Under the pieces are notes generated by a model that saw only the letters and a list, made by a program, of their open reading frames with translations, made no database searches and was not told the DNA's origin. DNA of 25,880 nt from Allomyces macrogynus ATCC 38327. Its lineage: Eukaryota > Blastocladiomycota > Blastocladiomycetes > Blastocladiales > Blastocladiaceae. The translations under genes and the position numbers were made by a program. Location: NCBI GenBank assembly GCA_000151295.1, contig GG745340.1, forward strand, positions 774,586-800,465. The letters run 5' to 3'. Positions 10,429 through 21,865 of the stretch are shown in pieces (positions within the stretch are counted from its first letter, which is position 1; each line of letters starts with the position of its first letter).

Positions 10429-11417
10429 CTATGTTACGCGACGTTTGGTGCCTGGCCGTGCGGTTGGCGGCGGCGGTGGCGGTGCGGTGGGGACGCCGCA
10501 CAGGCGGTCCACGTGGCAGGCTTGTGGCGCCGGGGGCAACCGCCTGGCCTCTGCGCTTCCCCAGTTCGCATACACGCGAGACACTCGCAACGTCGCAAGT
10601 CGACTTGTTCGTTCTCTTGGAGTCTCGTCAACCTTCACGATGCTCCAGTACAAGTTTGTCGACTCTCTCTCCAAGCGGCGCGCTGCGGCCAGGGCCGGCC
10701 GCGTCGCTCTCCCCATTGGGCGCCGTCCGCGCTGCACCCCCATTACATAGAGACCGACTTTTTCAACGGTTGGTCGCCCTGCCGCTCTCGCAAACCTGCG
10801 CACGACGCAATTTCATCAATGTCGTAGAAACAAAACGGTTCCTCGTTGGCCTTGGCATGGTCATTGCCATTTGCCTGGAGGCACCGATACCGCGCACCAT
10901 TGGCGAGAGGTTGCCTTTGGTTCAATCATCCGCCGCGAGGGGCATACGCACGAGCGACAAGCCGGTTTGTTGAGACTTGGTGGTTCTGATTAAAGGCTGA
11001 TCCAGGACCGGCACGTGCAGGGACGCTTATTCTATGAAGCATCAGCTGCTTCGCGTGGTGTATGGTTCCTGTCAGTCCTTTCAGAAAGAGCGCAGAGCGT
11101 CATGTGGTGAGTGATCACGGATCGACTTGGTCGCGCATTCACCGTTTTGCGTCTTGTTCGCCATCGTCCTCGTCGCTTTGCTCATCCAGCCAACCGTTCG
11201 TGCCGGCGACCCGCGTCGTCGACCCAATCTCGACCGGCGCCGAGTACAACTGGACGCACTCTGCTGCCGCCAGCGCACTGAACCTGTTACTGGCCGTCGC
11301 ACGCGCGCACGGCCCCTGATCCGACCAGCAACCGATCAACCGTCTGAGCAACCCGACCGACCAACCGACCACTCGCTCGCTCGCCCGACCTACGGAACCA
11401 TTGACCCCTCAACCGCC
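10429..11417. promoter_or_regulatory. Divergent intergenic region between the ankyrin gene and PRP8
   Basis: About 990 bases between two start codons, expected to contain both promoters and both 5' leaders. Open frames that cross it carry no recognisable domain and show weaker third-position GC bias than the real exons. The 100 bases before the PRP8 ATG are rich in CCGACC/CGACCAAC words (11336-11392), a pyrimidine-rich leader-like stretch. No tRNA or snRNA was recognised. Confidence 0.5.
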
Positions 11418-14180
11418 ATGTCGTTCAACCCCATGGCCGGCCCGCCCGGGTTTCCAGGCATGGCTCCGCCTCCCGGCTTCGCGGCGGCGTCATCATCGTC
11501 CCGCCGCGGCGGTACCGGTGCTCCGCCCGGCGCCCCGCTCAGCAGCATTCCCACGGCGGCATCCGCACCCGGCACGCTCTCGGCCGACAAGATTGCCGAA
11601 AAGGCGCGGCGGTGGACGCAGCAGAACGCGGCGCGCTTCAGCGAAAAGCGCAAGCATGGCATGTCGGCGCCGCCTAAGGAAAATATGCCGCCCGAGCACC
11701 TGCGCAAGATCATCAAGGACCACGGCGACATGTCCTCGCGCAAGTTCCGCAACGACAAGCGCGTCTACCTCGGCGCGCTCAAGTACATGCCGCACGCCGT
11801 CATGAAGCTGCTCGAAAACATGCCCATGCCCTGGGAGCAAGTGCGCGAAGTGCCCGTGCTCTACCATATCACGGGCGCGATTTCATTTGTCAACGAAGTG
11901 CCGCGTGTGATTGAGCCCGTCTACCTCGCGCAGTGGGCAACCATGTGGATCACGATGCGCCGCGAAAAGCGCGACCGCCGCCATTTCAAGCGCATGCGGT
12001 TCCCGCCGTTTGACGACGAAGAGCCGCCGCTCGACTACGCGGATAACATTCTCGGCGTCGAGCCGCTTGAGGCGATCCAGATGGAGCTCGACGAGGACGA
12101 GGACGCGGCCGTCTACGACTGGTTCTACGACCACAAGCCGCTCATCGATACGTGTAAGGTCAATGGCCCTTCTTACAAGCGGTGGAACCTCGACCTGCCC
12201 ATCATGGCCACACTGCACCGGCTCGCCGGCCAGTTGCTCTCGGACCTCAACGACCCCAACTACTTTTACCTCTTTGAAAAGAAGGCCTTTTTCACGGCCA
12301 AGGCGCTCAACATGGCGATTCCCGGCGGGCCCAAGTTTGAGCCGCTCTACCGCGACCTCGATACGGCCGACGACGACTGGAACGAGTTCAACGACATCAA
12401 CAAGCTGATTATTCGGCACCCAATCCGGTCCGAGTACAAGGTCGCGTTCCCGTTCCTCTACAACTCGCTGCCGCGGTCGGTGCACGTCGGCTGGTACCAC
12501 CACCCGGCGTCGGTCTACATCAAGGCCGACGACCCGGACCTGCCGGCGTTTTATTTCGACCCGATCATCCACCCGATCTCGTCGCGCACGCTCAAGTCGA
12601 CAGCGTTGGTCGCGCACGAGGACGAGTTGCTTGGCGACGACGACGACGATTTGGAGGGGTTCACTCTGCCCGAGGACATGGCGCCGTTCTTGGCCGACGA
12701 GGAGCTGTATACCGACAATACGGCGCCGGGCATTGCGCTCTACTTTGCGCCGCACCCGTTCAACAAACGGTCGGGCCATACGCGGCGCGCGCAGGACGTG
12801 GCCATGGTCAAGACGTGGTACCTCGAGCACTGCCCGCCGAACCAGCCTGTCAAGGTCCGCGTGTCTTACCAAAAGCTGCTGAAAAACTATGTGCTCAATG
12901 AGCTGCACGCCAAGCGGCCCAAAGCCATGGCTAAGAAGAGCCTCTTCACGCAGCTCAAGAACACCAAGTTCTTCCAGACAACGGAAATGGACTGGGTCGA
13001 GGTCGGGTTGCAAGTCGTGCGGCAAGGGTATAACATGCTCAACCTGCTCATTCACCGCAAGAACCTCAATTACTTGCACCTCGACTACAATTTCAACCTC
13101 AAGCCCATTAAGACGCTGACCACCAAGGAGCGCAAAAAGTCGCGGTTCGGGAACTCGTTCCACTTGATTGTACGCTTTTTTCGCTTTGCTTCGCTCAACA
13201 TTTGTTTGCACGAGTCCGACCGGGTTGCTGACTTCTGTCCGCCTCTTTCATCCAAAATAGCGCGAGATCCTGCGCTTCATCAAGCTCATCGTCGACGCGC
13301 ACGTCCAGTACCGGCTCGGCAACATTGACGCGTTCCAGCTCGCCGACGGCCTGCAATACATTTTCGCGCACCTGGGCCAGCTCACGGGCATTTACCGGTA
13401 CAAGTACCGTCTGATGCGCCAAGTACGCTCGCCCTTGTACTGTTCCACCCGCTGATCTTTGCTCGAAAGTCGCTGACCCGTCATTTCGCATCACGCTAGG
13501 TCCGCCAATGCAAGGACCTCAAGCACTTGATCTACTACCGGTTCAACACGGGCCCGGTCGGCAAGGGTCCCGGTGTCGGGTTCTGGGCGCCCGGGTGGCG
13601 CGTGTGGCTGTTTTTCCTGCGCGGGATCGTGCCGCTGCTCGAGCGGTGGCTCGGCAACCTGCTCGCGCGCCATTTCGAGGGCCGGCAGACCAAGGGAATT
13701 GCCAAGACGGTGACCAAGCAGCGCGTCGAGTCGCATTTCGACTTAGAGCTGCGCGCCGCTGTCATGCACGACATTCTTGACATGATGCCCGAGGGTTTGC
13801 GCGCGAGCAAGTCCAAGGTCGTGCTGCAGCACATGTCCGAGGCGTGGCGGTGCTGGAAGGCCAACATCCCGTGGAAGGTGCCCGGCATGCCCGTCGCGCT
13901 CGAAAACATCATTCTGCGCTACGTCAAGTCCAAGGCCGACTGGTGGACTTCGGTCGCGCACTACAACCGCGAGCGCATTCGCCGTGGGGCCACCGTCGAC
14001 AAGACCGTGTGCCGCAAGAACTTGGGGCGGCTCACGCGACTGTGGCTCAAGGCCGAGCAGGAGCGGCAGCACAATTACCTCAAGGATGGGCCGTACGTCT
14101 CGGCCGAGGAAGGGATTGCGATCTACACGACGACCGTGCACTGGCTCGAGTCGCGCAAGTTTTCGCCGATTCCGTTCCCG

Positions 14181-14212
<32 letters not shown>

Positions 14213-17200
14213 CATCTTGGCGCTCGAGCGGCTCAAGGAGGCGTATTCAGTCAAGGGCCGGCTCAACGCGTCGCAGCGCGAAGAATTGGGTTTGATTGAG
14301 CAGGCTTACGATAACCCGCACGAGACGCTGTCGCGCATCAAGCGGCTGTTGCTCACGCAGCGCACGTTCAAGGAAGTGGGCATCGAGTTCATGGACCTCT
14401 ACTCGCACCTGATCCCGGTCTACGACGTGGAGCCGCTCGAAAAGATTTCCGACGCGTATCTCGACCAGTACCTGTGGTACGAGGCCGACAAGCGGCACTT
14501 GTTCCCGGCGTGGATCAAGCCCGCCGACACGGAGCCGCCGCCCTTGCTCGTCTACAAGTGGTGCCAAGGGATCAACAACCTCGACGCGGTCTGGGATACG
14601 ACCGAGGGCCAGTGCAATGTCATGATGGAAACATCGCTCGTCAAGCTCTACGAAAAGGTCGACTTGACGCTGCTCAACCGGCTGCTGCGGCTGATTGTCG
14701 ACCACAACATTGCCGACTACATGACGGCCAAAAACAATGTCGTGCTCTCTTACAAGGACATGAGCCACGTGAACACGTACGGCCTGATTCGTGGGCTGCA
14801 ATTCGCGTCGTTTATCGTGCAGTACTATGGTCTCGTGCTCGACTTGCTGATTCTCGGGTTGCACCGCGCGTCGGAAATGGCGGGCCCGCCGCAACTTCCC
14901 AACGAGTTTTTGCAGTACCGCGATCGCGAGACGGAGACGCGGCACCCGATCCGGCTCTACTCGCGGTACATCGACAAGCTGCACGTCTTTTTCCGGTTTA
15001 CCGCCGACGAGGCCAAGGACCTGATTCAGCGGTACCTGACCGAGAACCCGGACCCGAACAACGAAAACATTGTCGGTTACAATAACAAGAAGTGCTGGCC
15101 ACGCGACTGCCGGATGCGGCTCATGAAGCACGACGTGAATCTCGGGCGCGCCGTGTTTTGGGACATGAAGAACCGGCTGCCGCGGTCGGTCACGACCATC
15201 GAGTGGGACGCGTCGTTTGTCTCGGTCTACTCCAAGGACAACCCGAACCTGCTGTTCAGCATGTCGGGCTTTGAAGTGCGCATCTTGCCCAAGGTCCGCA
15301 TGGCGCACGAGGAGTTTACGCTGCGCGACGGCGTCTGGCATCTCGTCAACGACGCGACCAAGGAACGCACCGCGCAAGCGTTTTTGCGCGTCGACGACGA
15401 GTCGATTCAGCGGTACAACAACCGCGTGCGGCAGATTCTCATGGCGTCCGGGTCGACGACGTTTACCAAGATCATCAACAAGGCCAACACGGCGCTGATT
15501 GGGCTCATGACGTATTTCCGCGAGGCCGTCGTGCACACGCGCGAATTGCTCGACTTGCTCGTCAAGTGCGAGAACAAGATCCAGACGCGCGTCAAGATTG
15601 GGCTCAACTCGAAAATGCCAACCCGTTTCCCGCCCGTCGTCTGGTACTGCCCCAAGGAACTCGGCGGGCTCGGGATGCTGTCGATGGGCCACGTCCTGAT
15701 CCCGCAGTCGGACCTGCGTTGGTCCAAGCAGACGGACGTGGGCATCACGCATTTCCGGTCGGGCATGTCGCACGACGAGGACCAAGTGATCCCGAACCTG
15801 CTGCGGTACATTTTGCCGTGGGAGTCGGAGTTTATCGACTCGCAACGGGTCTGGGCCGAGTACGCGCTCAAGCGGCAAGAGGCGCACGCGCAGAACCGCC
15901 GGCTTACGCTCGAGGATCTCGAGGATTGTTGGGACCGTGGGCTGCCGCGCATCTCGACGCTGTTTTCCAAGGACCGGCACACATTGGCGTATGACAAGGG
16001 GTGGCGCGTGCGCACGTTCTTCAAGCAGTACCAGATCCTCAAGGCCGATCCGTTCAACTGGACGTCGGTGCGTCACGACGGCAAGCTCTGGAACTTGAAT
16101 AACTACCGCACCGATGTGATTCAGGCCCTGGGTGGCGTCGAGGGTATTCTGGAGCACACGCTGTTCAAGGGGACGTATTTCCCGACGTGGGAAGGCCTTT
16201 TCTGGGAACGTGCGTGCTTCGATCGTCAAACCGAGCTTAAATTTTACGGCGGAAAGTCCGTCAGCGTGCCCGAAATTCGTGTCGGTGATCAACTGCTAGG
16301 CGATGACGGCACGCCGCGGACGGTTTTGCACGTCGTGACGGGTTACGACCGGCTCATGGAGCTCAAGTTCATTGGATCCGAGTACCAGCCGCCGCTCGTC
16401 GTCACCGACAACCACATTTTGTGTCTCAAGCCGCACGTGCAAGTCGAGTCGCTCCCGGACCGCTCGGCGTTCCGCGTCTACAGCGTCGGTTCGGACTGCT
16501 CGGTCGAGACCAAGGACTTTGCCGTGCGCGACGCCGACGGTGAGACCGAGACCGAGGATGAGGCCGTGGTCGTTGCAAACGAGCAGCATTTCAAGTCCGT
16601 CGAGGACGCGGGTGCCGCCGCTCGCACGTACGCGGCCCACGTCGAGGTGCTCGGCCGCGAGACGATCCACGAGTTGACGGTCGAGCAGTACTTGCAGCTG
16701 CCGGCCAAGGCGCAGGAGCTCTTGTTCTTGTACTGGGCGCCACCATCCGCGATCACGACGAGCGACAGCGCCGAGTTGGCCAAGGCCGTCGAGCCGGCGC
16801 ACCTCGGTAAGATCGTGTCGGTCACGCGCCGCGCCGAGTACGAGCAGTACTTCGGGTTCATGGTCGACGGCAACCAGCGGTTCCTGCGGTCCGACCGCAT
16901 GGTTGTGCACAACTCGGGCTTTGAAGGTGCCTTTTCCTCGCTTTCCTCACGTTTTGCAACTACTCGGGCTGTTTTCTAACGATTTGTCATCTTTTTGAAC
17001 CATCTAGAGTCGATGAAGTTCAAGAAGTTGACCAACGCGCAGCGGTCTGGTCTCAACCAAATCCCGAACCGTCGCTTCACGCTCTGGTGGTCGCCGACCA
17101 TCAACCGTGCCAACGTCTACGTCGGTTTCCAAGTGCAGCTCGACTTGACGGGCATTTTCATGCACGGCAAGATCCCAACGCTCAAGATCTCGCTCATCCA

Positions 17201-19598
17201 AATCTTCCGCGCGCACTTGTGGCAAAAGATCCACGAGTCGGTCGTGCTCGACCTGTGTCAAGTGCTCGACCAAGAGCTTGACGCGCTCGAGATCGAGGCC
17301 GTGCAAAAGGAGACTATTCACCCGCGCAAGTCCTACAAAATGAACTCGTCGTGCGCCGACCTGCTGCTGTTTGCCGCCTACAAGTGGAACGTGTCGAAGC
17401 CCTCACTCTTGAGCGACACCAAGGACACGTTTGACGCCGGCAACACGCAAAAGTACTGGATCGACGTGCAGCTGCGGTGGGGCGATTTCGACTCGCACGA
17501 CATTGAGCGGTACACGCGCGCCAAGTTCCTCGACTACACGACCGACAACACGTCCATCTACCCGTCGCCGACGGGCCTGATGATTGGCGTCGACTTGGCC
17601 TACAACCTGCATTCGGCCTACGGCAACTGGTTCCCGGGCATGAAGCCGCTCGTGCAGCAGGCCATGGCCAAGATCATGAAGGCCAACCCGGCGCTCTACG
17701 TGTTGCGCGAGCGCATTCGCAAGGGTCTGCAGCTCTACTCGTCGGAGCCGACCGAGCCCTACCTGAACTCGCAAAACTACGCCGAGCTCTTCTCGAACCA
17801 GACGATTTGGTTTGTCGACGACACGAACGTCTACCGCGTCACGATTCACAAGACGTTCGAGGGCAACTTGGTTCGTTTTTGTTCTTTTTTGACCCTAGCC
17901 CGAGGTATCGAATCGGCCACTGACCACGCCCTCCCCCGCCCGTTATAATAGACGACCAAGCCCATCAACGGCGCCATCTTCATCCTCAACCCGCGCACGG
18001 GCCAACTGTTCCTCAAGGTGATTCACACGTCCGTGTGGGCCGGGCAAAAGCGTCTCGGGCAGCTCGCCAAGTGGAAGACGGCCGAGGAAGTCGCAGCGTT
18101 GATTCGGTCGCTGCCCGTCGAGGAGCAGCCCAACCAGATTATCGTCTCGCGCAAGGGCATGCTCGACCCGCTCGAGGTGCACCTCGTCAGTTTCCCGAAC
18201 TGCCTGATTCGCGGCGCCGAGCTGCAGCTGCCGTTCCAGGCCGTCATGAAGATTGAAAAGTTTGGCGACCTGATTCTCAAGGCGACGGAGCCGCAAATGT
18301 ACCTGTTCAACCTCTACGACGACTGGCTCAAGACTATTTCGCCCTACACGGCCTTCTCGCGTCTCGTCCTGATCATGCGCGCGCTGCACGTCAACAACGA
18401 CAAGGCCAAGGTGATTCTGCGGCCCGACAAGACGGTCGTCACGGAGCCGCACCACATCTGGCCGACGCTCACGGACCAAGAGTGGATCCAAGTGGAAATG
18501 GCCCTCAAGGACATGATCTTGAGCGACTACGGCAAAAAGAACAATGTCAACATTGCCTCGCTCACGCAGTCGGAGATTCGCGACATCATTCTTGGCATGG
18601 AGATTGCCGCGCCGTCGTTGCAGCGGCAGCAAATGGCCGAAATCGAGAAGCAATCGGAGACGACCTCGCAGCTCACGGCGCTCACGACCAAGACGACCAA
18701 CGTGCACGGCGACGAGATCATTGTCACGACCACGACCAACTTCGAGGCGGCCACGTTTGCCTCCAAGACCGACTGGCGCGTGCGTGCCGTGTCCTCGACC
18801 AACCTGTTTTTGCGCACGCAGCACATTTACGTCAACTCGGACGACGTCAAGGACGCCGGGTTCACCTATGTGCTGCCCAAGAACTTGCTCAAGCGGTTCA
18901 TCACGGTCGGTGACCTGCGCGTGCAGATCATGGGGTACATGTACGGCGTTTCGCCGCCCGACAACCCCTACGTCAAGGAAGTGCGCGCCATTGTGCTGGT
19001 CCCGCAGTGGGGCACGCCGCAGACGGTCAAGGTGCCCAAGCAGGTGCCCGAGCACGAGTACCTTAGCGACCTCGAGCCGCTCGGGTGGATCCACACGCAG
19101 CCGACGGAGTTGCCGCACATGGCACCGCACGACGCGCTGCAACACGCGCAGTTCCTGCACGAGTACAAGGAGTGGGACGGCGACAAGACGGTGGTCATGG
19201 CGTGCGCGTTTACGCCCGGGTCGTGCTCTCTCACGGCCTACCGGCTCACGCCCGCAGGTTACGAGTGGGCGCGTAAGCACAACGACCAGGCCGCGGCGAA
19301 TGCGGGCAACGCCGCGATCCAGGGTTACATGCCGTCGCACTACGAGCGCGTGCAGATGCTCCTGTCGGACCGGTTCCTCGGGTTCTTCATGGTGCCGGAC
19401 GAGCGGTCGTGGAACTACAACTTCATGGGGTCGAGCCACCGCGACGATATGCGGTACCAGCTCGTGCTGGACACGCCCAAGGAGTTTTACCACGAGGCGC
19501 ACCGCCCGACGCATTTCCTCAACTTTGCCAACCTCGAAGAGGCGCTCGCCGGGCAGCCGGCCGACGCGGGTATCGACAAGGACGACGTGTTCCAGTGA
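11418..19598 (+). CDS. PRP8: Pre-mRNA splicing factor Prp8, with in-frame intein
   Basis: Join 11418-13169, 13261-13422, 13500-16926, 17008-17870 and 17952-19598: 2616 residues including a 233-residue intein, so 2383 in the mature protein (human 2335, yeast 2413). Prp8 is the U5 snRNP scaffold at the spliceosome's catalytic core. Identity to other Prp8 proteins is high throughout. After a Pro/Gly/Ala-rich start come [20 protein letters not shown], the PROCN region, [28 protein letters not shown], the reverse-transcriptase-like core ([40 protein letters not shown]), the U6-contact and endonuclease-like regions, the RNase H-like domain ([20 protein letters not shown]) and a JAB1/MPN domain ([29 protein letters not shown]). 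Introns are 91, 77, 81 and 81 nt with phases 0, 0, 1 and 0; three have CTGAC and one CTAAC branch sites. The ATG at 11418 starts conserved-type sequence; the frame runs upstream only through non-ATG codons. Confidence 0.98.
16215..16913 (+). mobile_element. Prp8 mini-intein (PRP8-a site), no homing endonuclease
   Basis: 233 residues interrupt Prp8 between FWERA and SGFEES, the site used by Cryptococcus and Aspergillus Prp8 inteins. All splicing residues are visible: Cys1 ([10 protein letters not shown]), the block containing [17 protein letters not shown], block B TDNH (Thr64, His67) in VVTDNHIL, block [16 protein letters not shown], then penultimate His232 and terminal Asn233 (MVVHN), with Ser as the first extein residue. 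It should therefore self-excise from the precursor and ligate the Prp8 halves. No LAGLIDADG endonuclease motifs are present, so it is a mini-intein and not mobile by itself. It is longer than the ~170-residue Cryptococcus mini-intein because of a middle insert that includes an acidic segment ([12 protein letters not shown]) and a helix-like stretch [20 protein letters not shown] shared in style with other Prp8 inteins. Base composition matches the host gene, suggesting long residence. Confidence 0.97.
16927..17007 (+). other. PRP8 intron 3, 13 nt downstream of the intein
   Basis: An 81-nt phase 1 intron with GTGCCT donor, TCTAAC branch site and CATCTAG acceptor splits the Glu codon in SGFEES. 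Excision restores the conserved [11 protein letters not shown]. It lies just four codons after the intein, so both RNA splicing and protein splicing act within a few codons of each other. Confidence 0.93.
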
Positions 19599-20024
19599 GC
19601 GGACGACGGCAGCGACGGCGCGGTTTGAATTTTGGTATTGGAGTTGCACGCACGCTGAGGTTTGTTTGTGTGATTTTGGTTTTTAGCTGTGGATTTTTTT
19701 CGAAATAGCATCGGAGATGTGTTCGAGCACATGGTGGTGTCTCGTATCTGCGACGTGTTTCCACCAGATCGATTTGCGAGTGGGGGGGGGGGGGGGGGGG
19801 AACTGTCATGTCTCGCAACACTCGCATAGACGATAGGCTTTCTTTTGACTCTCGCGCGTAAGTGTTGGGCGAGATTGGGCGAGAACACATTCTCATCCGG
19901 TCTGCCCCGTTTGAGCGGAGCGGGCTCCCGAATCGCAAACGAATGGCGCGGTGGTTGCCACCATCGAACCGCAAAGGCCACGGTCAATATCAATATCGCA
20001 ACCCGGTTTTATCAGTAAATTGGT
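19599..20024. other. Convergent 3' intergenic region with a G tract
   Basis: About 425 bases between the PRP8 and TMA7 stop codons, carrying both 3' untranslated regions. T-rich stretches around 19660-19700 fit a 3' end region. It includes a run of 19 G. No gene is supported. Confidence 0.55.
19782..19800 (+). repeat. Homopolymer of 19 G
   Basis: An uninterrupted run of nineteen guanines in the PRP8/TMA7 convergent spacer. Its true length is uncertain because such runs are error-prone in sequencing. A run of this length can form a G-quadruplex in principle; nothing shows that it does here. Confidence 0.9.
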
Positions 20025-20503
20025 TTACTTCTTGCCGCTCTTCTTGATACCGCCCGAGGCTATTCGTTCGGACAAGGCAGCGTGGTCAGCAGTGTTCAAA
20101 CCGTTGGTGACGTGCCCCGCTCCCTGGAGAGAGAATCACACGTACTCAGGGGACCCTTGCCCGCAGCCTTGGCCTTCAGCTCGGCGAGCTTCTTTTGCTC
20201 TATTTTGGTCACGAGTGTCAGTCAATTCGACGAAGAGCGACCCCTGTGTCAAGACACAATCGCGATAACGTTGCGCAGCGCGTGCACTTACCCTCCCTCT
20301 GCTTGGCTTTGAAGGCAGCGTCGCTCTCGTCCTCAAAGTCGTCCTTCTTGGACTTGGCCTGCTTGAGCGGCTTCAGCTTGCCACCTGGTGTTGGTTTCGG
20401 GTGTTGCCGCGTCAGATTCGGACCGGAACCGGGCGCAACGGGCCATTTCGTGGGCGCGTCGTGGATTGCAGCTAGTCGTGGACGTGCCTTGACGACCGGA
20501 CAT
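20025..20503 (-). CDS. TMA7: Translation machinery-associated protein 7 (TMA7/CCDC72)
   Basis: Join on the minus strand: 20503-20488, 20384-20292, 20199-20146 and 20059-20025, giving 65 residues (human 64, yeast 64). The product begins MSGRQGGKLKPLKQAK (yeast MSSRQGGKMKPLKQ), has the acidic middle DDFEDESDAAFKAKQREEQ, then KKLAELKAKAAGKGPL, and ends SGGIKKSGKK, the family's invariant C-terminus. TMA7 is a small basic protein that co-purifies with ribosomes; its exact role in translation is not settled. Introns are 103, 92 and 86 nt, so introns exceed coding sequence. Intron 1 uses a GC donor; introns 2 and 3 are GT-AG (GTAAGT and GTACGT). All junctions are phase 1 and rebuild conserved residues exactly. 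The gene converges with PRP8 and diverges from RIB1. Confidence 0.93.
20385..20487 (-). other. TMA7 intron 1, GC-AG type, after codon 5
   Basis: The first exon is only 16 coding bases. The donor is CAAG|GCACGT and the acceptor ACACCAG|GT, with TCTGAC as a likely branch site. No GT donor yields the conserved SRQGGK start: using GTCGTC seven bases into the gene would give MSGGKLKP and lose the Arg-Gln-Gly present in yeast. The GC donor keeps the consensus CAAG| context typical of minor GC-AG introns handled by the U2 spliceosome. Confidence 0.75.
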
Positions 20504-21865
20504 GATGGAATGGTGTTGCAAACGAATCTGGATGGCCGTCGACCACAGGAGGAGAGCAAAGTGGTTCACGAGAGGCGCGGTCGTTTCATAAACCGGCGTG
20601 AAGGCACGCGAAACGGGCGTGATGTCTCGCGTCTCGCGGGCTAGCGTTATGGTCTTTTTTGGCCTCCTCGCGCCTCGTGCAACCGGCGCGCATCATTGGC
20701 CCATAGACGGCCATCTTTCGCGTGCGCAACCCGCTGCAATGAATAGATACGCTTGATTTCCAACCGAAGCGGGAGGCACACCCACTCCATCGCTCGAGCC
20801 CTCCGCTCCCGTCGATCCGCGGTGCGGCGCGGCCGGCACCTCCAACCAGCTGCAGAAGACCTCTTGTCGTCTCTGCACCGCCTCCGCGCCGCCGCGCCAA
20901 GGCGTTGAAAAGCATCGTTTCGTTTCACGGCCGACATGGTCCGGCCAACCCGGACTCCTGTGTGCGGTCGTCCGGCTTCCAACCCATCATGAAGGGGACC
21001 GGTTGCGCCATTGCTGCCTTGCGAGCGCAAGCATCATTTGCGCCAACACAACATGTCAGCAGAATCGATCATATCGCCCGCCGGGTGCTGCTTTTCGGTG
21101 CATCCTCGGCGCAAGCATCCTCGCTGAGTCTTTTTGTGCACCTTCATAGCTCCGCCTCGTCCCCCTCCTCTCGTGCATCTCCCCTCGACAGGTTGACGGG
21201 CAGCACCACCCGCTCACTAATCGGGCGAACGGCTATTTTCTGTAATACACGACAGTGATCAGCTGCTTCCCTTTGGCCGTGCCGGCGCATGAGCATGGCG
21301 ACCCCCCCCCCCCCCCCATCACTGTTGGCGCCCGTCGACATCGACTGCAGCTGGCAAAGAAGGGCTAGGATGAATTGCGTGTGCTCAAGCGCGACCTGGT
21401 CATGGAATCTAAATATTGTGAGGCCCGCCAAATGGCGCCTGAGCTCCAAAGTTGCAGTTTGCTCTTGTCCCATCCTTCCCGTCCATCCACGAGCACGCCC
21501 ACCCCCCTGCCTCCTGCTGCCCGCTCGCCACCTTCGTGAGCAACTCTTGCACAGCGCCCGCTCGAAAACGGTTGCCAGTCCTTGGCCCTTCCGTGCAGAC
21601 CATCATTTCACGTGACGGGTACGTTCAGGGGCCGAAAAGCGCGCTGAGGTGAGCAGGGATAAGGAACAGCCGATTTGGGCCGGGCCAGTTGCCGCGAGCA
21701 TTCTTCTCTACTCTGACCATTCATTTTGACGCTTGCAAGTGTGCGCCACGCTGACCCGACCCAACCGACTGTTCACGACCCGACTCTCTGGCAGCAGCTG
21801 CAATCTGCAACGACATCAAAAGCACTCCGCCGCGCTCTCTCCAGCCGACCATCCAGCTGTTAGCC
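20504..21865. promoter_or_regulatory. Divergent intergenic region between TMA7 and RIB1
   Basis: About 1.36 kb between two start codons. It should hold both promoters. Open frames on both strands are low-complexity and unrecognised, so I annotate no gene. A run of 16 C lies at 21302-21317. The last 100 bases before RIB1 are pyrimidine-rich. I saw no tRNA B-box or other RNA gene. Confidence 0.5.
21302..21317 (+). repeat. Homopolymer of 16 C
   Basis: An uninterrupted run of sixteen cytosines in the TMA7/RIB1 spacer, the second long G/C homopolymer of the window. Length in the genome may differ from what is written because such runs are prone to error. Confidence 0.88.

Noticed and set aside
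10353..10973. 206-codon frame upstream of PRP8 ending with a hydrophobic segment
   Set aside because: Weak third-position bias, no recognised homologue, and it overlaps the first exon of the ankyrin gene on the other strand.
11127..11417. N-terminal extension of Prp8 with a hydrophobic stretch like a signal peptide
   Set aside because: It has no ATG (the frame opens at TTG), Prp8 is nuclear, and conserved-type sequence begins at the ATG at 11418 with good context.
14247..16292. 681-codon open frame antisense to PRP8
   Set aside because: It mirrors strongly conserved Prp8 codons; long antisense frames arise from high third-position GC, and its Arg/Leu/Val-rich product matches no domain.
16215..16913. 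The Prp8 insert as a retained spliceosomal intron
   Set aside because: It is 699 nt, fully open, in frame, and carries all intein splicing motifs, whereas introns here are about 47-114 nt.
17943..19649. 568-codon open frame antisense to the last PRP8 exon
   Set aside because: Same cause: it is the shadow of the RNase H-like and JAB1/MPN coding region.
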